From assembly GCF_900096975.1 (NCBI RefSeq), contig NZ_FMYQ01000013.1, positions 112,369-176,368 of the forward strand: 64,000 bases of DNA. The letters run 5' to 3'. This document shows, piece by piece, positions 53,437 through 61,383 of this stretch. Positions within the stretch are counted from its first letter, which is position 1. Each line of letters starts with the position of its first letter. This DNA comes from Paraburkholderia lycopersici. GTDB taxonomy: Bacteria; Pseudomonadota; Gammaproteobacteria; Burkholderiales; Burkholderiaceae. The translations under genes were made by a program, and so were the position numbers. Below the pieces are notes generated by a model that saw nothing but the letters and a program-made list of their open reading frames with translations, had not been told where the DNA came from and searched no databases.

Positions 53437-54588
53437 TCAGTCCGCGGTCCGCGTCGTGACCGGCACCCAGGCCACGTTTTTGACCTGATACAGCGTCGAG
53501 CTCGGGCTCTTCAAATCGCCGGCCGCGTTGAAGGCGATCTTGCCCGTGATGCCGTCGTAGTTCGTGGCCTTCAATACCGCGTTGAACCGGGCCGGCGTGA
53601 TGGAGCCCGCCTTTTCCATCGCCGTGATGGCGACCCACGTCGCGTCATAGGCGAACGGCGCGTAGGCGAGCATGTCGATGCCGTACTTCTGCCTGAACTT
53701 CGCTTCGAAGTCCTTGCCCTTGGGCAGCGCGGCGAGCGGCTGGCCGTACTCCCACACCGAAGCGCCATCGGCGGAGTCGCCGGCGAGCTTGATGAAATTC
53801 GCATCCATGACGCCGCCGCCCGCCAGGAACTGCGCCTTCATACCGAGCTGACGCATGCGCTTGACGAGCATGGCCGCCTGCGCGTCGAGGCCGCCAAAGA
53901 ACACGAGGTCCGGATTCGTGCGCTTGATGCTCGTGAGCTGCGCGCTGAAATCGACGGCCTTGTCGTTCGTGAACTCGCGCGCGACGATCGCGCCGCCGTT
54001 CGCCTTCACGGCCTTTTCGAACTCGTCGGCTTCGCCCTGGCCGAAGGCCGTGCGGTCGTCGATGATCGCAATGCGCTTCGCCTTCGTCACCGTCGCCGCG
54101 TAGTGGCCCGCGTTGCCGGCATTCTGCGAGTCGGTTGCGATCACCCGGTAGATGGTCGGGAAACCGCCCTGCGTGATGGCCGGATTGGTGGCGGCCGGCG
54201 TAATCATCGGGATACCCGCCTTCGCGTAGATCTTCGAGGCCGGCAGCGTCGTGCCCGAATTGAAATGGCCGATCACGACCGCCACGTTGTCGTCCACGAG
54301 CTGCTGCGCGACCTGCACGCCGATGCGCGGATCGCTCTGGTCGTCCTGCGAATCGATCACGAACCGGACCGGCTTGCCGCCGATGGCGGGATGCGTGGCG
54401 TTGGCTTCTTCGACGGCGAGACGCACGCCGTTCTCGATGTCCTTGCCGTAAGCCGCGCCGCCGCCCGTGAGCGGGCTGGCCACGCCGATCTTCACGACCA
54501 CTTCCTGCGCGCAGGCGGCGCCGGCAACCAACATCAACGACGCTGCGATGGCGCAGCCACGACGAGAAGCGAGTAGACGGGAACGCAT
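53437..54588 (-). CDS. Branched-chain-type ABC transporter substrate-binding protein
   Basis: 383 residues from ATG 54588 (AAGGAA upstream). Signal peptide ends AACAQ; mature EVVVKIGVASPLTGGGAAYGKDIENGVRLAVEEANA, GHFNSGTTLPASKIYAKAGIPMITPAATNPAIT and the LivJ/peripla_BP_6 core. Periplasmic binding of an amino acid. No permease or ATPase genes are adjacent, so it must use components elsewhere. The 43-bp element shared with the aminotransferase lies 142 bases upstream, tying it to the same regulon. Confidence 0.94.
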   Translation of the reverse strand: MRSRLLASRRGCAIAASLMLVAGAACAQEVVVKIGVASPLTGGGAAYGKDIENGVRLAVEEANATHPAIGGKPVRFVIDSQDDQSDPRIGVQVAQQLVDDNVAVVIGHFNSGTTLPASKIYAKAGIPMITPAATNPAITQGGFPTIYRVIATDSQNAGNAGHYAATVTKAKRIAIIDDRTAFGQGEADEFEKAVKANGGAIVAREFTNDKAVDFSAQLTSIKRTNPDLVFFGGLDAQAAMLVKRMRQLGMKAQFLAGGGVMDANFIKLAGDSADGASVWEYGQPLAALPKGKDFEAKFRQKYGIDMLAYAPFAYDATWVAITAMEKAGSITPARFNAVLKATNYDGITGKIAFNAAGDLKSPSSTLYQVKNVAWVPVTTRTAD

Positions 54589-54729
54589 GCGGTATTCCTT
54601 CGGTATCTGGAGTCGGCTCATGACACGCCCGAACGGTCGCGCGGACCTTCGGCGCACAGGATTCGTCTCGCACTGCACCTGGCACAAGGGCGAAACGTGA
54701 GCCGATTGTCAGCGGCCGATTCAGCCCTA

Positions 54730-54772
54730 TCAAACGAGAACTAATCACCAAGTAATGCGCTTTTCTCATCAA
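54730..54772 (-). promoter_or_regulatory. Conserved 43-bp upstream element, copy 2
   Basis: See 50314-50356: same blocks CTAATCAC and TTTTCTCATCA at equal spacing, 84% identical. A weaker copy lies at 56862-56904. Confidence 0.65.
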
Positions 54773-55050
54773 GCCCGCACTCGTGGGAAGTACGGCGACG
54801 GGTGGCGCCAGCACGCAGGCATTGGGGGATACCCGATTGCGCCGGTTATCCCTGTGCGCTGACACATTGCGCTTTCGGATCGCAGCGGCGCAACGCCGGG
54901 CGCCACATCTGAGCCCGGAGCAGAAATCATCAACTCGCTTCGCGACAGGTTGCCTGGTTATGCCAATCATCCTCGGCACGGCGGCCCGCTCGCCGGGTCG
55001 ATGCCCGAATGTTATGATCGGAAACACAGAGTACGATACGAACGCTCCCG

Positions 55051-55701
55051 ATGGCCCGAACTGCCCGAATGGAACCCGCCCCCCTCAAACCCGCAGAGAA
55101 CGCTTCGGCGGAGCTAGGCAAGCGCGTCAAGGCGGCCCGGCTGAAGCACGACTACACGCTCGACGCGGCCAGCCGCGTGTGCGGCGTGTCGCGTTCTACG
55201 CTCTCGAAGGTGGAAAACGGCGTCATGTCGCCGACGTTCGACGTGCTGCAAAAGATCGTCCATGGCCTGAAGATCGATCTCGGCGAACTTTTCGGTTCAG
55301 CGCCGAAGCCGCGCGCGAGCGGTCGCCGCGCGCTCACGCGCAAGGGCGGCGGACAGCGGCATTCGGCCGGGTGCTATCAGATGGAATTGCTCGCCACGGA
55401 ACTTGCGCACAAGTCGATGCACCCGTTTCGCATTCGTATCACGGCGCACTCGCTGGACGAGTTCACGGAATGGGGCCGGCACGAAGGCGAAGAGTTTCTC
55501 TTCGTATTGAGCGGCTCGGTTTGCCTCTACTCCGAGCTATACGCGCCGACCCGGCTCGAAGCCGGCGACAGCATCTATTTCGACAGCCGCACCGGTCACG
55601 CGGCCGTTTCGACGAGCGAAGAGGACGCCGAAGTCCTCTGGCTCATCAACGAACCCCACCCGGCCGCGCACGATATCGAGGGCGGCGCGCCGGGCGTTTG
55701 A
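55051..55701 (+). CDS. XRE-family regulator with cupin domain
   Basis: 216 residues. HTH_3 at about 20-78 (LGKRVKAARLKHDYTLDAASRVCGVSRSTLSKVENGVMSPTFDVLQKIVHGL), then a cupin (about 100-205) with GRHEGEEFLFVLSGSV...LEAGDSIYFDS.TGH. Such regulators bind a small molecule in the cupin and control amino-acid or amine catabolism (PuuR-like). Divergent from the binding-protein gene and convergent with hglS. A candidate for the protein that binds TTTCNTRTCGGAAA; a half-site ATCGGAAA lies just upstream of its own start. Confidence 0.92.
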   Translation: MARTARMEPAPLKPAENASAELGKRVKAARLKHDYTLDAASRVCGVSRSTLSKVENGVMSPTFDVLQKIVHGLKIDLGELFGSAPKPRASGRRALTRKGGGQRHSAGCYQMELLATELAHKSMHPFRIRITAHSLDEFTEWGRHEGEEFLFVLSGSVCLYSELYAPTRLEAGDSIYFDSRTGHAAVSTSEEDAEVLWLINEPHPAAHDIEGGAPGV

Positions 55702-55723
55702 TCCGGCGCGCCGCAGTTCGCGC

Positions 55724-56749
55724 CTACGCCGCGTTCGCGGTCATTTTGAAGATCCCGGTCGCATTGCCCGCGTCGAAGCGCAAGTCGATTTGCCAGCGCC
55801 GCGACGCCTGGTCGAACGTGCGCTTGCGGGTGATGAACTCGTAGAACGAGCCCGGCACCTGGCGCGTCACGCGCTGGCCGTCGGCGGCGCGGAATTCGCG
55901 CTCCACCGTGTCCGCACGGTACGCCGTCTGAAACACGCGGCCGGAGCGCGAGCGTTCGACCTCGGACTTCATCGGACGGCCCTTGGCTTTTTCGTCGTCC
56001 GAAAGCCTGAACACGTCTTCCACGCGATCCGTGGCGTGATTGAAGGCATTGCCTTCCGTCGAGATCCACGCCATTTCCGCCGATTCCCGCAGCAACGTCT
56101 CGTAGTCCGAAACAGATGGCACATCATGCTGACGAGCAAACGCGCCGACGATCACCGGCAGCAGTTCGCGCGCGGCCTCGAGCGACAATGAGCCGTCACG
56201 TTCGAGTTCGGAAAGTTGCGCGATCGCCAGTGGCGTAAGCGGATCTCTCGACGAGCCCACCACGTTCGTCACGGCTTGCTGGAACGCCGCCGAAAACCGC
56301 TCGGGGTGCAGTTCGCTCACGAAGAATTGCGCGATCTCGTCGGGGGCATCCTCGTGGGCGTAAGCGCGACCGGTCATGCCCAGTTTGTCCAGCGGATAAC
56401 GGCCGTTCAGGCGAAAGCCGAGCGGACGCAGAATGCGCGTGAACGCCGCTTCGCCGGGCGGCAGCGCGCCGTTGTGCGGCCAGCGCACCGTGCGCAGCGC
56501 GCCGTGATCGAAGTGGACCGCACCGCCCAGCGCCACTGCATCGCTCGTATAGGCGCGGCCGTTGGGCGAGCGTTCGAGCAGGTCTTCGAACAGCGCCATG
56601 TTCATGGCCTGGGCAAGTTCGGCGCGCGTGACCGTGCCGAATTCCCAGTCTTCGAGAATCGAAGGGAAGTTGAGCGTCGAAAAAAGCGCTTCGGTTTTCC
56701 TGGCGCCGAGCAGCGTCGACAGCATGTGTTCTACGTTCGAATTGCGCAT
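55724..56749 (-). CDS. hglS: 2-oxoadipate dioxygenase/decarboxylase (DUF1338), HglS-like
   Basis: 341 residues from ATG 56749. DUF1338 features: His82-x3-Arg86 (HFDHGALRTVRW), His238 in AFNHATDRVED and Glu304 in PGSFYEFITRKR. These match in order and spacing the Fe ligands (H70, H226, E294) and substrate Arg74 that I recall for P. putida HglS. The enzyme converts 2-oxoadipate to D-2-hydroxyglutarate. It is shorter than HglS/YdcJ (about 450-465), so the outer region is reduced. Divergent from a LysR gene, as in P. putida. Confidence 0.82.
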   Translation of the reverse strand: MRNSNVEHMLSTLLGARKTEALFSTLNFPSILEDWEFGTVTRAELAQAMNMALFEDLLERSPNGRAYTSDAVALGGAVHFDHGALRTVRWPHNGALPPGEAAFTRILRPLGFRLNGRYPLDKLGMTGRAYAHEDAPDEIAQFFVSELHPERFSAAFQQAVTNVVGSSRDPLTPLAIAQLSELERDGSLSLEAARELLPVIVGAFARQHDVPSVSDYETLLRESAEMAWISTEGNAFNHATDRVEDVFRLSDDEKAKGRPMKSEVERSRSGRVFQTAYRADTVEREFRAADGQRVTRQVPGSFYEFITRKRTFDQASRRWQIDLRFDAGNATGIFKMTANAA

Positions 56750-56861
56750 CGCGAATCTCACAGGATTTGACCGCCAAACGGCGGACGGCAAACGGGCCTC
56801 GGCCCTTGCATTCGGGCCAGGACATACGTGAAGCGCATTATTAGAACGGTTGCACGGCCCG

Positions 56862-56904
56862 TAAAGCGAGATTAAATTGTCACTTGATGCGTTTCAGGAA
56901 TCAA
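56862..56904. promoter_or_regulatory. Weaker copy of the 43-bp element (hglS/LysR intergenic)
   Basis: About 26 of 43 bases match copy 2, clustered in CGAGA, AAT, ATGCG and ATCAA at the same positions; it ends just before the LysR ATG. Suggests autoregulation by the LysR protein. Confidence 0.4.
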
Positions 56905-56905
56905 C

Positions 56906-57901
56906 ATGCGCAAGTTCAAGATCCCGAACATCGGTGCGCTCACGGCCTTCGAAGCCGCCGCGCGGCACGAAAGCTTCACGCACGCCGCCAAGGAACTGTT
57001 TCTCACCGAAAGCGCGGTGTCGCGCCAGATCGCCACACTCGAATCGAACCTCGGCGTGCGGCTGTTCGTGCGCGCCAAGCAGCGGGTCGTGCTCACGCGC
57101 GCGGGCCGGCTCTATAGCACGCAGGTGCGCCGCGCGCTGGAAAATCTCGACCGCGACACGCTTTCCATCATTGCCCACGGCAGCGGCGGCGGTTACCTCG
57201 AGCTTGCCGTGCTCCCGACTTTCGCGTCCGAATGGCTGATTCCGCGCCTCAAGGACTTCTATGACCGCACGCCCGACGTGCGCGTGAACATGGGCGTGCG
57301 CACCGACACCTTTTCCTTCGACGAATCGCATTTCGAAGCCGCCATTCATTACGGCAAGCCAACCTGGCCCGGCACTTCGGCAGACTATCTGTTCGGCGAG
57401 GAAGTGGTGCCCGTCTGCTCGCCCTCGCTGCTCGCGCGCCCCGTCAGGAAGGCGCATGAACTGCTCGCCTACCCGCTTCTGCACTCCACCACGCGCCCCG
57501 ACGCCTGGACGCGCTGGTTTTCGGACCTCGGCGTGGAAGACAACGCCACCATGCACGGCGTGCGCTACGAACTGCACACGATGCTGATCGCCGCGGCGGC
57601 GGCCGGGCTCGGCGTGGCGCTCGTACCGAAGTTCTTCGTCGAAGGCCAGCTCGCACGGCTTGGCCTCGTCATTCCGTTCGAAACCGCAGCCGCCGCAGAT
57701 GGCGGCTACTACTTCGTGTATCCCACGGAACTGAGCCACGGCAAGCCGCTGGAGCTATTTCGCACCTGGCTGCTCGAACAGGCAAGCGCATACGGTGCCT
57801 CGCGTGGACATGCCACAAAAAATACCAGATATGAAAAAAGTTTCTTATCGGAAATTGTTCGGTTAGGATCGGACGAAACAACTCCTTCGTCGCGGGACTG
57901 A
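56906..57901 (+). CDS. GcvA-like LysR regulator
   Basis: 331 residues; AGGA before ATG 56906. HTH IPNIGALTAFEAAARHESFTHAAKELFLTESAVSRQIATLESNLGVRLFVRAKQR; effector domain to about residue 298 (LELFRTWLLEQASA). The last 30 residues (about HATKNTRYEKSFLSEIVRLGSDETTPSSRD) are unusual and encoded by AT-rich DNA that looks like promoter sequence. Divergent from hglS; stop at 57901 is followed one base later by the FAD gene. Candidate regulator of the lysine cluster. Confidence 0.93.
   Translation: MRKFKIPNIGALTAFEAAARHESFTHAAKELFLTESAVSRQIATLESNLGVRLFVRAKQRVVLTRAGRLYSTQVRRALENLDRDTLSIIAHGSGGGYLELAVLPTFASEWLIPRLKDFYDRTPDVRVNMGVRTDTFSFDESHFEAAIHYGKPTWPGTSADYLFGEEVVPVCSPSLLARPVRKAHELLAYPLLHSTTRPDAWTRWFSDLGVEDNATMHGVRYELHTMLIAAAAAGLGVALVPKFFVEGQLARLGLVIPFETAAAADGGYYFVYPTELSHGKPLELFRTWLLEQASAYGASRGHATKNTRYEKSFLSEIVRLGSDETTPSSRD
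57841..57854 (+). promoter_or_regulatory. TTTCNTRTCGGAAA site 3
   Basis: TTTCTTATCGGAAA within the 3' end of the LysR gene, about 50 bases before the FAD gene start; the surrounding sequence is AT-rich, unlike the rest of the LysR gene. Confidence 0.55.
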
Positions 57902-57902
57902 C

Positions 57903-59144
57903 ATGGAAAACGTGGTCGTCATTGGGGCGGGCATCATCGGGGCGTCCGCCGCGCTCAGGCTCGCGCAGCGCGGCATGCGGGTGCGTATCGTCGATGGCGC
58001 GCCGCCCGGCACGGGCTGCTCGTTCGGCAATGCGGGCTTGATTGCGGTCGATCACGTCGCGCCGCTCGCCAGCCCGGAAACGATCGCGAACCTGCCCCGC
58101 ATGCTGCTGCGCCGCGACAGCCCGTTGCGTCTGCACAAGCGCAGCCTGCCGCGAATGGCGCCTTGGCTGCTGGAATTCGCCGCACAGGCGCAGCGCCCGC
58201 GCTTTCGGCGCAACACGCGCGCGCTCGCCAGCCTCGTGAGCGGCGCGGCGCAGGCGTGGCGGCGACTGCTCGATGGGCACGTCCCCGCGGAACTCTTTCG
58301 CGACATCGGCTCGCTCTACGTGTTCGAGCAACCCGTTGCCCGCGCAACGGAACGCGCACAACTCGATCTGTTCGAGCGGCATGGCGTGCGCTATGTCGAT
58401 CTCACGGCCGACCAGGTGCGCCGCGACTACCTGCCGTCGCTCACGCCGCATGTCAGCCACGCGCGCTACTTTCCCGGCATGGCATCGGTCACGAATCCCC
58501 AGCAGGTGGTCGAGCGCATTTTCGACGCCGCGCTCGCTGCCGGTGCGAACTTCACGAACGCAGCCGTAGAGACGCTGCGCCCGCTGACCGATGGCCGCAT
58601 CGACGTGACGCTGAATGGCGAGACGTACGTGGCCGACAAAGTGCTGATCGCAGCCGGCTCGCGCAGCGCCGTTCTCGCGCAGCAACTCGGCGCACGCATT
58701 CCGCTCACCAACGAGCGCGGCTATCACGTGCAGCTCGCCGCGCCGTCTCGCGACACCCTGCGCGTGCCCGTGAGCTTCGTCGAACGCGGCTTCACCTGCA
58801 ATCCGATGACGCACGGCATTCGTCTCGCCGGCACCGTCGAACTCGGTGCGCGCGGCGAGCCCGACTGGCGGCGCGCCGACCTGCTCGCCACGCAGTTCCA
58901 CAAGCTTTTCCCCGGCGAGAGCGCCCCGCGGATCGAAAGCCGCTGGTACGGCGAGCGCCCCACGTTGCCCGACTATCTGCCGATGATCGGCGAGATGCGC
59001 GGCGCCCGTAACGTCTTCCTCGCGACGGGCCATCAGCATCTGGGGCTCACGCTCGGGCCGCTCACCGGCGAGCTCGCCGCACAATTGATGGCGCGCGAAG
59101 CGCCCGCCGTCGATCTCGCGCCGTTTCGCATCGACCGCTTTTGA
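57903..59144 (+). CDS. FAD-dependent D-amino-acid dehydrogenase-like protein (AmaD/DadA type)
   Basis: 413 residues; ATG 57903 lies one base after the LysR stop. DAO family: VVVIGAGIIGASAALRLAQRG, PGTGCSFGNAGLIAVDHVAPL, then YFPGMASVTNPQQVVERIF and the late LATGHQHLGLTLGPLTGELAAQLM. The N-terminal GTGCSFGNAG is typical of DadA. Oxidises a D-amino acid to an oxo-acid, possibly D-lysine (AmaD role), feeding the reductase that follows. Confidence 0.9.
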   Translation: MENVVVIGAGIIGASAALRLAQRGMRVRIVDGAPPGTGCSFGNAGLIAVDHVAPLASPETIANLPRMLLRRDSPLRLHKRSLPRMAPWLLEFAAQAQRPRFRRNTRALASLVSGAAQAWRRLLDGHVPAELFRDIGSLYVFEQPVARATERAQLDLFERHGVRYVDLTADQVRRDYLPSLTPHVSHARYFPGMASVTNPQQVVERIFDAALAAGANFTNAAVETLRPLTDGRIDVTLNGETYVADKVLIAAGSRSAVLAQQLGARIPLTNERGYHVQLAAPSRDTLRVPVSFVERGFTCNPMTHGIRLAGTVELGARGEPDWRRADLLATQFHKLFPGESAPRIESRWYGERPTLPDYLPMIGEMRGARNVFLATGHQHLGLTLGPLTGELAAQLMAREAPAVDLAPFRIDRF

Positions 59145-59214
59145 GGCCGGCGCGCCAGTGCCAAAGCCGCGCCGCCCTCACGCCAACCCAACATTCGTCA
59201 GGAGAGACCATTCG

Positions 59215-60141
59215 ATGGAGCCCATCGCTATTTACGACGCACCCGCCACGGCGCGTCTGCTCGACTTCGGCGTGCTGATCGACGCCCTCGCCGACGCCGC
59301 GCAGGAGCACGATGCCGGCCGCATCCATGCGCCCGTGCGCACGGGTGTGCCGCTCAGGGACAACGGCGTCATGCTCTCGATGCCCGCCAGCGCCGACGAC
59401 ATCGCCATCCACAAGCTCGTGAGCGTGTGCCCGGCCAACGCGGCGCGCGGCATGCCGACCATCTTCGGCGCGGTGACGGTGTGCAACGGCGCGACGGGGC
59501 AGCCCGAATTCATCCTCGACGGCCCGACGGTGACCGGTAGGCGCACCGCCGCGCTTTCGATGCTCGGCGTACGCGTGCTGCACCCGGGCACGCCGCGCGC
59601 ATTTCTCGTCATCGGCACGGGGCAGCAGGCGCGCTTTCATGCCGAGGCGATCGGCCACCTGCATCCGCAGGCAACGCTCTATGTGCAAGGCCGCACCGAG
59701 GCGGCCGAATCGGCTTTCGCAGCGCATCTGGCGCAGTCCGGCGTGCACGTCACGCCCGCGCGCGGCGCGGCGCCCGACGAGATCGACACGGTCATCGCCG
59801 CGACGACGAGCAAGACGCCCGTGTACGGCGCCGCGGCGCGCAAGGATCGGCTCGTGATCGGCGTGGGCGCCTTCACGCCCGACGCCGCCGAAATCGCGCC
59901 CGAAACAGTGCGCGCAAGCCGCGTGTTCGTGGACGATCTCGCCGCCGCGCGCGAAGAGGCCGGCGACCTGCTTCAGGCCGGCATCGACTGGGCGGCCGTA
60001 CGCACGATCGGCTCGGCCGTGGCGGATCGCCAGGCCCGGCGCATCGTGCCTGAAGCGCCCGTGCTGCTGAAAACGGTCGGCAGCGGCGCATGGGACCTCG
60101 CGGCTTGCCGCGTTGCGCGCGCCGCGCCTCGCCGCGTGTAA
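59215..60141 (+). CDS. Ornithine-cyclodeaminase/mu-crystallin family ketimine reductase
   Basis: 308 residues from ATG 59215 (GGAGAG upstream). Substrate Lys in DIAIHKLVSVCPAN, Rossmann motif FLVIGTGQQARFHAEAI. Members related to LhpI reduce pyrroline-2- and piperideine-2-carboxylate to proline or pipecolate with NAD(P)H. Following a DadA-like dehydrogenase, it fits reduction of piperideine-2-carboxylate to L-pipecolate. True ornithine cyclodeaminase is less likely here, since no arginine genes are near. Confidence 0.85.
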   Translation: MEPIAIYDAPATARLLDFGVLIDALADAAQEHDAGRIHAPVRTGVPLRDNGVMLSMPASADDIAIHKLVSVCPANAARGMPTIFGAVTVCNGATGQPEFILDGPTVTGRRTAALSMLGVRVLHPGTPRAFLVIGTGQQARFHAEAIGHLHPQATLYVQGRTEAAESAFAAHLAQSGVHVTPARGAAPDEIDTVIAATTSKTPVYGAAARKDRLVIGVGAFTPDAAEIAPETVRASRVFVDDLAAAREEAGDLLQAGIDWAAVRTIGSAVADRQARRIVPEAPVLLKTVGSGAWDLAACRVARAAPRRV

Positions 60142-60248
60142 GCACGAGGAGCGCCGTAGCGGCATGGCAAGGCGCCGGCCGCCGCGCGCTGCGGATAGAA
60201 TCGCTCATCGACCGTGCAGCCCATCCCGAGACCGAAGGCAGACCCACC

Positions 60249-61331
60249 ATGACGACGAACGCCACCCAGCCCGCCGTAAAAGTCCTGCGCGGCGGCGTGA
60301 TCGAAACCACGCATGCGGCCCACGTCGCCGTGACCGACGCCCAGGGCCGCCTGCTCTACGCCTTCGGCGACCCGTATCGCCTCACGCTCGTACGCTCGGC
60401 GGCCAAGCCCGCGCAGGCGCTCGCCGTTGTCGAGACGGGCGCGCTCGAGCGCTGCGGCTTCGACGACGCCGATCTCGCGCTCATGTGCGCGTCGCACAGC
60501 AGCGAGGATCGTCACATCGAGCGCGTGCGCGCCATGCTCGCCAAGGTCTGCGCCACGGAAGCGGACCTTCGCTGCGGCGGCCACCCGCCGCTCTCCGACG
60601 CCGTGTACAAAGCCTGGATCAAGCGCGATTTCACGCCGGGCGCGGTATGCAGCAACTGCTCCGGCAAGCACGCGGGCATGCTCGCCGGCGCGCGTTCCAT
60701 CGGTGCCGCGCTTGCCGACTACCATTTGCCTTCGCATCCGCTGCAGCAACAGGTGAAGCGCGTCGTGGCCGGGGTCTGCGATCTTCCGGAAGCGAACGTC
60801 GAGTGGGCCATCGACGGCTGCAATCTGCCCACGCCGGCGTTCCCGCTCGACCGTCTCGCACGGCTCTTCGTCAAGCTCGCCGACGCGCAGGATCGCCGGG
60901 CGGCAGCAGCCGGCTCGCGCACGCTGGCGCTCGCGCGCATCTATCGAGCAATGACGTCGTATCCGGAGCTCGTGGCAGGCGAAGGCCGCTTCTGCACGAC
61001 GCTCATGCGCGCATTCGAAGGCGCGCTCGTCGGCAAGGTGGGCGCGGCGGGCAGCTATGCGATCGGCGTGCGCGCGAGCGCGGCGACCGCGCCTCACACG
61101 GGCGGCCCCGCGCTGGGTATTGCCGTCAAAGTCGAGGATGGCGATCAGACCGTGCTCTACGCAGTCGTGGTGGAAGTGCTCAGGCAACTGGGCATCGGCA
61201 CGACTGAACAGATCGCACAACTGAGCAAATTCGACGCGCCGCGCATCGTCAACACGATGGGTGTGGAAACCGGCTACGTCGCGCCGCAGTTCAGACTGGA
61301 GCGCATCGACTGCCCGCCTTGCGAAGGGTAG
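60249..61331 (+). CDS. L-asparaginase, thermolabile type (PF06089)
   Basis: 360 residues; GAAGG before ATG 60249. Family signatures: RGGVIETTHAAHVAVTDAQG, VRSAAKPAQALAVVE (Ser-x2-Lys), CASHSSE, and CSNCSGKHAGML. Resembles the Rhizobium etli ReAV type, whose Ser-Lys and Zn/Cys residues appear present here. Hydrolyses asparagine or related amides in the cytoplasm. Downstream of the ketimine reductase by 107 bases; may share the transcript. Confidence 0.93.
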   Translation: MTTNATQPAVKVLRGGVIETTHAAHVAVTDAQGRLLYAFGDPYRLTLVRSAAKPAQALAVVETGALERCGFDDADLALMCASHSSEDRHIERVRAMLAKVCATEADLRCGGHPPLSDAVYKAWIKRDFTPGAVCSNCSGKHAGMLAGARSIGAALADYHLPSHPLQQQVKRVVAGVCDLPEANVEWAIDGCNLPTPAFPLDRLARLFVKLADAQDRRAAAAGSRTLALARIYRAMTSYPELVAGEGRFCTTLMRAFEGALVGKVGAAGSYAIGVRASAATAPHTGGPALGIAVKVEDGDQTVLYAVVVEVLRQLGIGTTEQIAQLSKFDAPRIVNTMGVETGYVAPQFRLERIDCPPCEG

Positions 61332-61353
61332 TAAATTCGGGAATGAATTCGCA

Positions 61354-61378
61354 GGCGCGGGCGACGAGCGCCCGCGCC
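61354..61378. terminator. 10-bp hairpin between convergent genes
   Basis: GGCGCGGGCG and CGCCCGCGCC around ACGAG, between the asparaginase and glucosidase stops. No T tract. Confidence 0.6.
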
Positions 61379-61383
61379 CTGCC

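Noticed and set aside
50339..53488. 1049-residue plus frame
   Set aside because: Shadow of the FAD oxidase and amaB genes; it runs through a terminator and an intergenic region.
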